DNA from: Oceanihabitans gracilariae
GTDB lineage: Bacteria > Bacteroidota > Bacteroidia > Flavobacteriales > Flavobacteriaceae
Direction: 5' to 3'
Assembly (NCBI RefSeq): GCF_042684485.1
Contig: NZ_JBHULM010000011.1
Location: forward strand, 744,001-808,000
Length of the DNA stretch: 64,000 nt
The position numbers and the translations under genes are program-made. Below, piece after piece: positions 17,817-26,305 of the stretch (its first letter is position 1; every line of letters begins with the position of its first letter). The notes under the pieces are model-generated. The model was not told the DNA's origin and searched no databases. It worked only from the letters and a program-made list of their open reading frames with translations.

Positions 17817-18878
17817 ATGTCCAATTCATCTATAAAAGCTATAGACGCAATTCAAGAAGCACAAAAAATAGCCTTTGCTCCTTTTGTATTTCAAGCAACA
17901 GTCTCTCTAAGAAAACTTGGCGTTTTCGATCTTATTTTCGAAAAAAGAAAAAAAGGAGGCATTACTGTTTCTGCTATTGCTGAAGAATTAAAACTTAGCG
18001 ATTATGGTGTTGGTGTATTATTAGAAATAGCCGAAAGTGCTAATATTGTTTCAAAAAACGAAACCGAACATTATGCGCTTACCACTATTGGTTACTTTTT
18101 AGCCTATAATGAAACGGTTAACGTAAATATTAACTTTACAAACGAAGTATGCTATAAAGGCTTATTTCATTTAGATGAAGCAATAAAAACAGGTAAACCA
18201 AAAGGCTTAAAAGAATTAGGAAACTGGAATACGGTTTATGAAGGTTTATCGCAACTTCCACCTTTACAACAACAGTCTTGGTTTGAATTTGATCATCATT
18301 ATTCTGATGATATTTTTTCGGAAGCCTTAGAGATTTTATTTAAAAAAGACCGAAAAAAAATATTCGATATTGGTGCAAACACAGGAAAATTCACTCTTAA
18401 ATGCTGCGCTTATAATAGTGATGTTAATATTACTATGATTGATCTTCCTGGTCAATTAAACAAAGCAAAAGCCAATGTTAAAACAGCAGGTTTTCAAGAC
18501 AGAGTTCAAGGTCATGAAATAGATTGGCTTTCAGAAAACCCAAGCATACCAAGTGATGCAGAAACCATTTGGATGTGTCAATTTTTAGACTGCTTCTCTA
18601 AAGAAGAAATTTTAAAAGTACTTAAAACCTGTGTGAGTTCTATGAATGAGAACTCAGAACTAATCATTATAGAAACCTTTACAGACCGACAAAAATTTGA
18701 TAATGCTAAGTTTATTTTAGAAGCTACATCGCTGTACTTTACAGTAATTGCCAACGGAAACTCTAAAATGTATAAAGCAACAGAATTTAAAGACATAGCA
18801 AACGAAGCAGGTTTACAACTTAAAGAAGACATAGAAATTGGCGAATACCATACCATGTTTACCTTTAGTAAAGCATAA
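17817..18878 (+). CDS. SAM-dependent O-methyltransferase-like protein
   Basis: The product has 353 residues. An N-terminal helical dimerisation domain with a winged-helix-like part (VSAIAEELKLSDYGVGVLLEI) is followed by a class I Rossmann domain with motif I IFDIGANTGKFTL (about 181-193). This layout is shared with plant-type O-methyltransferases and bacterial polyketide methyltransferases. In flexirubins, methyl groups occur on the phenyl ring, so a tailoring function fits, but whether it methylates carbon or oxygen cannot be told. Confidence 0.85.
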   Translation: MSNSSIKAIDAIQEAQKIAFAPFVFQATVSLRKLGVFDLIFEKRKKGGITVSAIAEELKLSDYGVGVLLEIAESANIVSKNETEHYALTTIGYFLAYNETVNVNINFTNEVCYKGLFHLDEAIKTGKPKGLKELGNWNTVYEGLSQLPPLQQQSWFEFDHHYSDDIFSEALEILFKKDRKKIFDIGANTGKFTLKCCAYNSDVNITMIDLPGQLNKAKANVKTAGFQDRVQGHEIDWLSENPSIPSDAETIWMCQFLDCFSKEEILKVLKTCVSSMNENSELIIIETFTDRQKFDNAKFILEATSLYFTVIANGNSKMYKATEFKDIANEAGLQLKEDIEIGEYHTMFTFSKA

Positions 18879-18881
18879 TAC

Positions 18882-19502
18882 ATGAATACAAATTACCACA
18901 TAAAATCTTTTTGTAGTATAAAGAACAATTGCGTTTCTTTAAACGGTTCTGTGGTATATAAAGAAGAAGAAAACTCGTTTACCCAATTTATAAAAGCAGC
19001 GTACAAAAACCAAAACACCAAATATCCTAAGTTTTTTAAAATGGATAATTTAAGTAAACTTGCTTTTTTGGCTGCAGATGTTTTATTAAAAAACGAAAAC
19101 CTTCCCGAAGATGAAGAAAACAATATTGCTATTGTATTTTCTAACAAAGCTTCCAGTTTAAATACAGACCGAAAACATCAAGAATCTATTCAAAATAAAG
19201 AAAGTTATTTTCCTAGCCCAGCCGTTTTTGTGTACACATTACCAAATATTTGTATTGGTGAGATAAGTATAAAATATAAGCTGTATTCTGAAAATAGTTT
19301 TTTTATCTTTGACTCGTTTAACGCTACGCATTTGTTAACGTACACAAATAGTTTATTATCAAGCAACAAGGCAGATCAAGTGCTTTGTGGTTGGGTAGAA
19401 TTTGATAACGAAAACAACTACCAAGCATTTTTATATTTAGTGTCTGCAAAAGGCACAACCAAACATAACAAACAAGACATAATAAAATTATATAATACAT
19501 AG
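18882..19502 (+). CDS. Half-length ketosynthase-like protein lacking catalytic residues
   Basis: The product has 206 residues, about half a ketosynthase. The organisation (LSKLAFLAADVLLKN, NIAIVFSNKASSL, PSPAVFVYTLPNICIGEISIKYKL, ADQVLCGWVEFDN) resembles the N-terminal thiolase-fold half with a conserved beta-strand order. The position where the catalytic Cys would be is replaced, and no HGT or GH motifs follow. It ends before an ACP gene with no gap. It probably serves as a structural or length-determining partner of the 16668 ketosynthase. It could also be a degenerate remnant, but it is kept in frame in a tight operon. Confidence 0.7.
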   Translation: MNTNYHIKSFCSIKNNCVSLNGSVVYKEEENSFTQFIKAAYKNQNTKYPKFFKMDNLSKLAFLAADVLLKNENLPEDEENNIAIVFSNKASSLNTDRKHQESIQNKESYFPSPAVFVYTLPNICIGEISIKYKLYSENSFFIFDSFNATHLLTYTNSLLSSNKADQVLCGWVEFDNENNYQAFLYLVSAKGTTKHNKQDIIKLYNT

Positions 19503-19503
19503 T

Positions 19504-19761
19504 ATGGACGCATTAAAACAAGAATTAAAAGAAAATATCATTGAGCAATTAAACTTAGAAGATATGACTACTGAAGACATAGCAAATGATGATATGCTTT
19601 TTGGTGATGGATTAGGTTTAGACTCTATTGATGCTTTAGAGTTAATTGTAATGTTAGATAAAAGTTATGGTATTAAATTAACAGACCCAAAAGAAGGACG
19701 TTCTATTTTTGAGTCTATTAATACTATGGCTGCTTATATTACAGAGCACAGATCTAAGTAA
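19504..19761 (+). CDS. Acyl carrier protein (second)
   Basis: An 85-residue acidic protein. Ser41 in GLGLDSIDALELIVML is the phosphopantetheine site. It begins one base after the half-length KS and precedes a full KS/CLF pair, so it is a good candidate for the polyene-carrying ACP. It is distinct in sequence from the ACP at 8624. Confidence 0.93.
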   Translation: MDALKQELKENIIEQLNLEDMTTEDIANDDMLFGDGLGLDSIDALELIVMLDKSYGIKLTDPKEGRSIFESINTMAAYITEHRSK

Positions 19762-19952
19762 CATAATATTCCTGCGAAAGCAGGAATCTCTTTCTAGAGC
19801 AAGTAATTACAAACTCTAGTGGCAGAACAAAGCCAAATTATTGCGCGTAATTTATTGAAAATTATTCGTGTACTTGTCTATCGGTAGATAGGTTCGTGGC
19901 AAGAAAAAAATAAAATTATAAAAAAAGATTCCTGTGTTTGCAGGAAGATACT
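19762..19952. repeat. Structured 191-bp intergenic insert with paired hairpin repeats
   Basis: This is the largest gap inside the 30-kb operon. It is bounded by two near-copies of a hairpin: ATTCCTGC-GAAA-GCAGGAAT at 19768-19787 and TTCCTGT-GTTT-GCAGGAA at 19929-19946 (a GAAA tetraloop in the first). Between them are CTAGAG/CTCTAG and CTATC/GATAG inverted repeats. The TTCCTGC...GCAGGAA palindrome is of a type dispersed in flavobacterial genomes, so this looks like a small non-autonomous element. The 3' hairpin ends six bases before the next ATG (19953). Confidence 0.7.
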
Positions 19953-21155
19953 ATGAGTAAAGGAGTTGCTATAACAGGAATGGGAATTATATCTGCCATT
20001 GGAAACAATGTTGCAGAAAATTACCAATCGCTTATACAAGGTAAAAAAGGAATCTCTCGTGTTTCCAAAATTAAAACCAATCATGTAAATGATATTATGG
20101 TTGGTGAAATTGATTTTACTAATAAAAACTTAGAGCAACAACTTGCTTTACCAGCAGACAATAATTATTCTAGAACGGCACTTCTTGGCGCTATAGCTGC
20201 TAAAGAAGCTATTACAAATGCAGGTATTACAAATATTAACGCGTATAAAACAGGTTTAGTTTCTGCTACTAGTGTTGGTGGTATGGACATGACAGAGCGT
20301 TATTATTATGATTATTTAGAAAATAAAGAGTCGCAAAAATATATTGAAGGACATCATGCTGGTGATTCTAGCCAAAAAATTGCAGAGCAATTAGGGATAG
20401 AAAAATCTTTAGTTACCACTATTAGTACAGCTTGCTCTTCTGCAGCAAACGCTATTATGCTTGGTGCACGATTAATAAAATCGGGCCAATTAGATCGTGT
20501 AGTAGTTGGTGGCACAGACTGCTTATCTAAATTTACCATCAATGGTTTTAAAACCTTGATGATCTTATCAGACACTTACAACACTCCTTTTGATGAAAAC
20601 CGAAAAGGTTTAAACCTTGGTGAGGCTGCTGCTTATTTAGTTTTAGAATCGGATAAGGTAGTACAAGCAGAAAACAAAAAAGTACTTGCTTACGTAAAAG
20701 GCTATGGTAATGCTAATGATGCTTACCACCAAACAGCATCTTCAGAAAATGGAGATGGAGCAACCCTTGCCATGCAAAAAGCATTACACGTTGCAGACTA
20801 TAATCCTGAAGATATAGATTATATAAATGCACACGGAACTGCTACAGGAAATAATGATTTATCTGAAGGACGAGCTATTATAAGAATATTTGGTGAAAAC
20901 GTTCCAGATTTTAGCTCTACCAAAGCATACACAGGACATACACTTGCTGCTGCTGGTGCTATTGAAGCGGTATATTCGGTTTTAGCCTTGCAAAATAATG
21001 TGATTTATCCTAATCTGAATTTTAAAACACAGATGAAGGAATTTAATATTACTCCGCAACTAGAACTTAAAGAAAAACCACTACAAACCATTATGTCTAA
21101 TTCCTTTGGTTTTGGAGGAAACTGCTCCACTGTAATATTTTCAAAAGAGCAATAA
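19953..21155 (+). CDS. Beta-ketoacyl-ACP synthase II-type, catalytically complete
   Basis: The product has 400 residues from the ATG at 19953 (MSKGVAITGMGI); a TTG five codons upstream lies inside a hairpin and is rejected. Cys161 is in TISTACSSAANAIM; His residues are in YINAHGTATGNND and AYTGHTLAAAGA. It is followed after 2 bp by a Cys-less KS-like protein, the arrangement of a KS/chain-length-factor heterodimer as in aryl-polyene synthesis. I infer it is the main polyene-elongating enzyme. Confidence 0.92.
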   Translation: MSKGVAITGMGIISAIGNNVAENYQSLIQGKKGISRVSKIKTNHVNDIMVGEIDFTNKNLEQQLALPADNNYSRTALLGAIAAKEAITNAGITNINAYKTGLVSATSVGGMDMTERYYYDYLENKESQKYIEGHHAGDSSQKIAEQLGIEKSLVTTISTACSSAANAIMLGARLIKSGQLDRVVVGGTDCLSKFTINGFKTLMILSDTYNTPFDENRKGLNLGEAAAYLVLESDKVVQAENKKVLAYVKGYGNANDAYHQTASSENGDGATLAMQKALHVADYNPEDIDYINAHGTATGNNDLSEGRAIIRIFGENVPDFSSTKAYTGHTLAAAGAIEAVYSVLALQNNVIYPNLNFKTQMKEFNITPQLELKEKPLQTIMSNSFGFGGNCSTVIFSKEQ

Positions 21156-21157
21156 CC

Positions 21158-22219
21158 ATGAAAAAAGTATATATAAATAGCATCGCCTCCATTTCAGCTC
21201 AAAAAACATTTGAAAACACTTCATTTTTAAATGACATAGAAGACCATGAAGCAAATGTTATTACAGTTATCAATCCTAAATACAAAGATTTTATACCTCC
21301 TGCTGCTGCAAGAAGAATGGCAAAAGGTATAAAAATGGGTGTTGTTGCTTCAAAATTATCACTAAAAGAAGCTGGCTTAGAGCATGTAGATGCTATTATT
21401 ACAGGAACAGGAATGGGTTGTGTACGCGATTCAGAAAAATTTGTTAGTGCTATTATAGATAATGATGAGCAATACCTTACTCCTACTTCTTTTATTCAAT
21501 CTACACACAATACGGTTGGTGGACAAATTGCCTTAGATCTACAGTGTAAAGGCTATAATTTTACATACGTACATGCTAGTAATTCTTTTGAATCTGCATT
21601 GTTAGATGCAAAATTACAACTAGAACTAAACGAAGAAAAAAACATCCTTATTGGTGGTGTTGATGAGTTGGGAGACCACACCACAGCAATACATAAAATT
21701 GTAAATCATATTAAAACAGAACCTGTAAAAGTTTCGCAAGTTTTAAAGGCCAATACAAAAGGTGCTGTATTTGGTGAAGGTGCTAATTTTTTTGTGCTTT
21801 CTAATGAAAAAAAAACTTCTTCATACGCAGAAGTTGTTGCTTTAAAAACATACAACACCTTGGCAGAAAATGAAGTTTTACAAGAAGCATTACAGTTTTT
21901 AAAAGAAAATAACCTTAGTATTAATGACATAGATCTTCTAGTACTTGGTAATAATGGCGATGTAGATTTTGATACTTATTACCATACACTTTCTAAAGGA
22001 TTTCAAAACGTAGCAATAGCCAATTACAAACATATAAGTGGGGAGTTTAACACAGCATCTTCTTTCGGGTTTTGGTTGGCTTCAAAAATTTTAAAAACAC
22101 AAACCATTCCTGAGGTTGTAAAAGGCAACAATACAACAACCGCTTCAATAAAAACCATCTTGTTATACAACCAGTATCGTGGAGAAAATCATAGTTTCAC
22201 TGTACTACAACAATGTTAA
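21158..22219 (+). CDS. Chain-length-factor-like ketosynthase homologue
   Basis: The product has 353 residues with a thiolase-like fold. The nucleophile region reads YVHASNSFESALLDAKL, with Ser/Asn where Cys would be, and the HGT motif is replaced by VLGNNGDVDFD. PPAAARRMAKGIKMGVVASK near 50-70 is typical of the family's N-terminal region. Lack of catalytic residues and position directly after an active KS point to a CLF subunit that shapes the chain-length pocket. It overlaps the next gene by 7 bp. Confidence 0.85.
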   Translation: MKKVYINSIASISAQKTFENTSFLNDIEDHEANVITVINPKYKDFIPPAAARRMAKGIKMGVVASKLSLKEAGLEHVDAIITGTGMGCVRDSEKFVSAIIDNDEQYLTPTSFIQSTHNTVGGQIALDLQCKGYNFTYVHASNSFESALLDAKLQLELNEEKNILIGGVDELGDHTTAIHKIVNHIKTEPVKVSQVLKANTKGAVFGEGANFFVLSNEKKTSSYAEVVALKTYNTLAENEVLQEALQFLKENNLSINDIDLLVLGNNGDVDFDTYYHTLSKGFQNVAIANYKHISGEFNTASSFGFWLASKILKTQTIPEVVKGNNTTTASIKTILLYNQYRGENHSFTVLQQC

Positions 22220-22989
22220 ATTTTAAAACGGTAAATATTGTTTCCAGCTTTATTTTAATTGGGTTACTTATTGCTTACGCCTTTTTTAGTTTTTCTGTTT
22301 GGTTTATTGTTGTATTCTTATTCACTTGGTTATTAATTACTATTGCTGGCTCTTCTTTTATTGGATGGAATTATCATATTGAAGCCTTAAACGCCAATCA
22401 TAAAACCGCAAAAAACCAAGTAGCCATTACTTTTGATGATGGACCAAACCCAGAATTTACACCTAAAGTGTTGGCGCTTCTTAAAAGCTATAATGCAAAA
22501 GCTACTTTTTTCTGTATTGGTAAACATATAGAAATGCATCCTGAAATTTTTAAAAGTATTGTAGCGCAAGGACATACTATTGGCAATCATACCTATTCAC
22601 ACAGCAATAATTTCGGCTTTTTTTCTACTGAAAAAATAATAGAAGAATTACAACATACCAACAAGATCATTAAACAACAAATTGGAGTGAATGTACAACT
22701 GTACAGACCTGCTTTTGGAGTAACAAACCCAAGAATAAAACGCGCTATAAAAACGGTAAAATTACAAGCAGTTGGTTGGAGTAAACGCTCTCTAGACACT
22801 ACAGATTTAAACGAAAAAACCATATTAAAAAGAGCTACGCGAAATCTTAAAAAAGGAGATGTTATTCTGTTACACGATACTAGCGATAAATCTGTTGCTG
22901 TTTTGGAACAGTTATTGTTATTTTTACAGCAACAAAAATTAGAATCTGTAACCATAGATTCTTTATTTAATATTAAAGCATATGCATAA
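22213..22989 (+). CDS. Polysaccharide deacetylase (NodB domain), membrane anchored
   Basis: The product has 258 residues. An N-terminal hydrophobic region (about 8-50) forms one or two membrane helices. The NodB domain begins at AITFDDGPNPEF with metal Asp75-Asp76 and His126/His130 in HTIGNHTYSH; RPAFGVTNPRI and DVILLHD are the later motifs. The enzyme would remove acetyl groups from glycans, or cleave a related amide or ester in the periplasm. Its presence in a pigment operon is shared by flavobacterial flexirubin clusters as I recall them. Confidence 0.9.
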   Translation: MLNFKTVNIVSSFILIGLLIAYAFFSFSVWFIVVFLFTWLLITIAGSSFIGWNYHIEALNANHKTAKNQVAITFDDGPNPEFTPKVLALLKSYNAKATFFCIGKHIEMHPEIFKSIVAQGHTIGNHTYSHSNNFGFFSTEKIIEELQHTNKIIKQQIGVNVQLYRPAFGVTNPRIKRAIKTVKLQAVGWSKRSLDTTDLNEKTILKRATRNLKKGDVILLHDTSDKSVAVLEQLLLFLQQQKLESVTIDSLFNIKAYA

Positions 22990-23599
22990 GCTAGTATATA
23001 TATTATTTTTTATTGTTTTTGCTACACAAGCACAAACTAAAATGAACAACATAGAGGCAACTGCCTTAAAAACAAAAGTAAAAGCACTAGCAAACACTAC
23101 GCAAACCATTTCTAGTGATTTTGTACAATACAAGCATTTAGATTTTCTAGATAATGATATTAAAACCTCAGGAAAACTAGCTTTTAAAGCACCAGATATT
23201 GTAAAATGGGAATATATAAACCCTTTTAAATATTCTATTTTATTTAAAGACGAAACCCTTTTTATAAATGATGAAGGCAATAAAAGCAATGTAGATATTG
23301 GTAGTAATAAAATGTTTAAAAAGTTGAATAAACTGATTATTAGTAGCGTAAAAGGCGACATGTTTGACACCACAGAGTTTGCTATTGAATATTTTAAAAA
23401 AGACAATAATAGCTTGGTTTATTTTAGTCCTAAAAACGAAAAATTTTCTAAATACATTCAAACCTTTCAAATTACATTTAATGAAAAAGGAGATGTCATA
23501 GAAATTAAAATGATAGAACCTTCTCAAGATTACACCAAGATTGTATTCACAAATAAAAAGCTAAACACCACATTAGATAATGCGATATTTACTCATTAG
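22982..23599 (+). CDS. LolA-like outer-membrane lipoprotein carrier protein
   Basis: The product has 205 residues. A signal peptide (MHKLVYILFFIVFATQAQ) is followed by the LolA-type half-barrel pattern: QTISSDFVQYKHLDFLDND, SGKLAFKAPDIVKWEY and TLFINDEGNKS. LolA proteins bind acyl chains while crossing the periplasm, so a dedicated copy here probably carries the pigment or a lipidated intermediate to the outer membrane. The gene overlaps the deacetylase by 8 bp and the lipoprotein gene by 20 bp. Confidence 0.88.
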   Translation: MHKLVYILFFIVFATQAQTKMNNIEATALKTKVKALANTTQTISSDFVQYKHLDFLDNDIKTSGKLAFKAPDIVKWEYINPFKYSILFKDETLFINDEGNKSNVDIGSNKMFKKLNKLIISSVKGDMFDTTEFAIEYFKKDNNSLVYFSPKNEKFSKYIQTFQITFNEKGDVIEIKMIEPSQDYTKIVFTNKKLNTTLDNAIFTH

Positions 23600-24182
23600 T
23601 GTATGCTTTTTTTGTTTTGGCTGTGCATCCTTCTCTAAAAAAAACAACTTCAACCCTGTTACAACAACTAGTAATATTAGTAATCCTTATTTTGCTAATA
23701 CTAGTCTAGACTACATCTATAAAGCAAACATTGAAGTGTATGACAATACTTTTGGAGGTATTTTTATTGTAAAAAAATTAGGCGAACAACAACACCGCAT
23801 AGTTTTTACCACAGAAATGGGAAACAAGCTTTTTGATTTTTCATTTAATAAAGACCAATTTAAAGTAAACTATATTCTTGAAGATTTAGATAAAAAAATT
23901 CTCATTAATATTTTAAAGAAAGATTTTAAAGTATTGATAACCGAAAACCTAAAAACAGAAGAAACCTATTCTTTTCATTCGGAAACTATCAAAAAAACGA
24001 AGCTTAGTAACAAAACTTACTATTATTTTGAAACACCAGAACTAAGCCAAGTTATTAGAGCAAATAATCAAAAAGAAAAGGTAAGATTTCTCTTTACCAA
24101 AATAAATGATAATATTGCACAACATATAGAGATTATACACTCTAATATTAAACTAAAAATTAGCCTTAAATCTATTAATTAA
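23580..24182 (+). CDS. Lipoprotein of unknown function paired with LolA-like protein
   Basis: The product has 200 residues. The signal sequence MRYLLISVCFFCFGCASF carries a lipobox with Cys15. The mature protein is beta-rich (IFIVKKLGEQQHRIVFTTE, NKLFDFSFNKDQFKVNYI), a pattern like LolB or the small lipoproteins that accompany LolA in aryl-polyene operons. It is proposed as the outer-membrane acceptor. Strong overlap with the LolA gene supports joint expression. Family not firmly recognised. Confidence 0.78.
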   Translation: MRYLLISVCFFCFGCASFSKKNNFNPVTTTSNISNPYFANTSLDYIYKANIEVYDNTFGGIFIVKKLGEQQHRIVFTTEMGNKLFDFSFNKDQFKVNYILEDLDKKILINILKKDFKVLITENLKTEETYSFHSETIKKTKLSNKTYYYFETPELSQVIRANNQKEKVRFLFTKINDNIAQHIEIIHSNIKLKISLKSIN

Positions 24183-24192
24183 AAAACAACCA

Positions 24193-24810
24193 ATGAAAAA
24201 AATCATTTTAAGCTTAGCCTTAATTATTGCAAGTACCACAGCGTTTTCACAAGTAACCGTAAGTCCTGGAATTAAAACAGGATTAAACCTTGCAAACTTA
24301 ACTAACGTAGATAACTCTAAAACTAAACTAGGATTTCAAGGCGGATTATTTGTTAATATACATTTAGCAAATTTCTACGAGTTACAAGTTGAAACAACTT
24401 ATTCTAATCAAGGTACTACAATTGAATATAGAAGCCATAGTTCTGGTTTTGATCCAGGAACTCGTTATGAAGATGATTTAAATTTAGAATACATAAGTTT
24501 AAACTTAGCAAATAAATTTTTCCCTATAAAAGATTTAGGTTTAAATTTTATAGTTGGACCTACTATAGATATTCTAGTAAACTCAGGAGAATATAACGAT
24601 ATTTTACCTATTGATTTTTCTGTTTTTGGAGGACTTGGTTATGAATTTCCTTTTGGTTTAGGTCTAGAACTAAGATATAAACAAGGGTTAATAGATGTTA
24701 GAGACGACTATTATGATTATTATGACGAAGATGATTTTTATAATAGAGATAATATATTAAATGGAGTGATTCAATTTGGAGTTACTTACAAATTCGATTT
24801 TAGTAGATAA
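24193..24810 (+). CDS. Outer-membrane beta-barrel protein (porin/PorT-like family)
   Basis: The product has 205 residues. A signal peptide ends near AFSQ (20). SPGIKTGLNLANL begins an eight-stranded-type barrel with alternating residues (FYELQVETTYSNQGTTIEY, NLEYISLNLANKFF), ending in FGVTYKFDFSR whose aromatic C-terminus suits BAM insertion. Acidic loop DDYYDYYDEDDFYNRD at about 177-192. A paralogue follows after 3 bp. Confidence 0.85.
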   Translation: MKKIILSLALIIASTTAFSQVTVSPGIKTGLNLANLTNVDNSKTKLGFQGGLFVNIHLANFYELQVETTYSNQGTTIEYRSHSSGFDPGTRYEDDLNLEYISLNLANKFFPIKDLGLNFIVGPTIDILVNSGEYNDILPIDFSVFGGLGYEFPFGLGLELRYKQGLIDVRDDYYDYYDEDDFYNRDNILNGVIQFGVTYKFDFSR

Positions 24811-24813
24811 TCT

Positions 24814-25413
24814 ATGAAAAACCACTACTTTTTATTTATTTTACTTTTCGTTTTCAGTATTTCTTTTTCTCAAGAAACTAAAGAACTAGAAAACGAAAAA
24901 CTACCTGTATATTTAGGTTTTAGAACAGGAGCAAATACTTCTAACCTTTCATACAGTGATTTAAATTATAAAATTGGTGGTTATTTTGGGCTTTTTATAA
25001 ATTTTAAAGCTTCGCAACTATATAGATTGCAATTAGAAATGGGGTATTCTAGTCAAGGTGGTACATCTACTTCTAAAAACCCAAATAGTTTATATCTAGA
25101 TTACTTTACTTTTTCGGCAGTAAATAAATTTTATTTAAAAAATTCTGGATTTCATTTTTTGGTATATCCTAGTATAGAACTAGATATAGATGCTTCTACT
25201 TTTGGAGACGATAAAAAAAACGGAGTTACAGATATAGATCTTGCTTTAGGAGCTGGTTTTGGTTATGCTTTTAACAATAATTTTATTATTGAAACAAGAT
25301 TTAAACACGGACTTATAGATACAGATATTCAATTATTTAATAATAACGATACAGATATGTACAACATCGTATTTCAATTAGGTGTATCTTACAAATTCAA
25401 AATTAAAGATTAA
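24814..25413 (+). CDS. Outer-membrane beta-barrel protein, paralogue of preceding gene
   Basis: The product has 199 residues: signal peptide ending at SFSQ, then LGFRTGANTSNLSYSDLNYKI. It shares with the preceding protein the phrases GLxxNxxxSNxxGGxF-like turns, LQLEMGYSSQGG, and a C-terminal FQLGVSYKFKI. The pair looks like a tandem duplication. Possible roles are pigment anchoring or an outer-membrane channel. No specific substrate can be seen. Confidence 0.85.
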   Translation: MKNHYFLFILLFVFSISFSQETKELENEKLPVYLGFRTGANTSNLSYSDLNYKIGGYFGLFINFKASQLYRLQLEMGYSSQGGTSTSKNPNSLYLDYFTFSAVNKFYLKNSGFHFLVYPSIELDIDASTFGDDKKNGVTDIDLALGAGFGYAFNNNFIIETRFKHGLIDTDIQLFNNNDTDMYNIVFQLGVSYKFKIKD

Positions 25414-25416
25414 AGC

Positions 25417-25782
25417 ATGCAATTAAAAGACTTTTATACTGTAAATAATGTAGCTGTTACAGAAAACAATGCAACTGCAAATATTACCATAAATAAAGAT
25501 CACGAAATCTTTAAAGGACATTTTCCTGGAAACCCTGTAACTCCAGGAGTTTGCATGATGCAAATTATTAAAGAGTTAACCGAAGGAGTAGTTGGCAAAA
25601 AATTAATGATGCAATCTTCAAGCAACATCAAGTTTATGGCAATTATAAACCCAGAAAAAACACCAGATTTAGTACTAACACTAAACATTAGTGAAACCGA
25701 AAATGGCTATAAAGTAAAAAATAGCACTACGTTTGATGAAACTGTGGCATTAAAATTGACAAGTAACTTTATAGAAAAATAA
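25417..25782 (+). CDS. FabZ/FabA-like hotdog protein with catalytic Glu replaced
   Basis: The product has 121 residues. FKGHFPGNPVTPGVCMMQ (32-49) is a clear FabZ active loop with His35, but the acidic residue fourteen positions after His (Glu in FabZ) is Gln49 here. It is related to 3-hydroxyacyl-ACP dehydratases such as ApeI. The substitution suggests altered or no dehydratase activity, or a different proton relay. It lies among envelope genes, 3 bp after the second barrel protein. Confidence 0.85.
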   Translation: MQLKDFYTVNNVAVTENNATANITINKDHEIFKGHFPGNPVTPGVCMMQIIKELTEGVVGKKLMMQSSSNIKFMAIINPEKTPDLVLTLNISETENGYKVKNSTTFDETVALKLTSNFIEK

Positions 25783-25789
25783 ATTACTT

Positions 25790-26287
25790 ATGAAATCTAT
25801 ACTTGTACTTCTTGCTACTTTATGTTTTACTATGCAATCTTTAGACTTAAATTCTATAAGAGATGCTTATAAAGATGCAGCACAAGACAAGACAAAAACC
25901 GAAGCTTTTTATAACGCTTTAAAAAAAGTTACCAAAAAAAATAAAGTAGAATTGGTTGCTTACAAAGGTGCTGCAATTGCACTCGTCTCTAAACAAGCTA
26001 TAACCTTAAAAGAAAAAAAAGAAGGATTTATAGAAGGTGTAACTTTAGTAGAATACGCTATTACAAAAGCACCTAATAATATAGAAGTGCGCTTTATACG
26101 TTTAGGTATTCAAGAAAACACTCCGAAGCTTTTAAAATACAAAGACAATATTGAAAAAGATAAGCTCTTTATCTTAAAACAATATAAAAACATCTCTTCT
26201 TCACATTTAAAAAATCACATCAAAGACTATATTTTACAGTCTAAAGCCTTTACAGATGAAGAAAAAACCTTAATTTTAGACTCGTAA
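25790..26287 (+). CDS. Small exported hypothetical protein
   Basis: The product has 165 residues. A short hydrophobic start MKSILVLLATLCFTMQS acts as a probable signal peptide. The rest is helical (QDKTKTEAFYNALKKVTKKN, GVTLVEYAITKAPNNIEVRFIRLGIQENTPKLL), giving the look of a small TPR-like repeat domain. It lies between the dehydratase-like and glycosyltransferase genes with short gaps. Function unknown. Confidence 0.75.
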   Translation: MKSILVLLATLCFTMQSLDLNSIRDAYKDAAQDKTKTEAFYNALKKVTKKNKVELVAYKGAAIALVSKQAITLKEKKEGFIEGVTLVEYAITKAPNNIEVRFIRLGIQENTPKLLKYKDNIEKDKLFILKQYKNISSSHLKNHIKDYILQSKAFTDEEKTLILDS

Positions 26288-26305
26288 AAAGAAAACACTT
26301 TCTTA

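Noticed and set aside
21158..22219. Reading the Cys-less KS homologue as a pseudogene
   Set aside because: It is full length, in frame and tightly packed behind an active KS, as expected of a chain-length factor.
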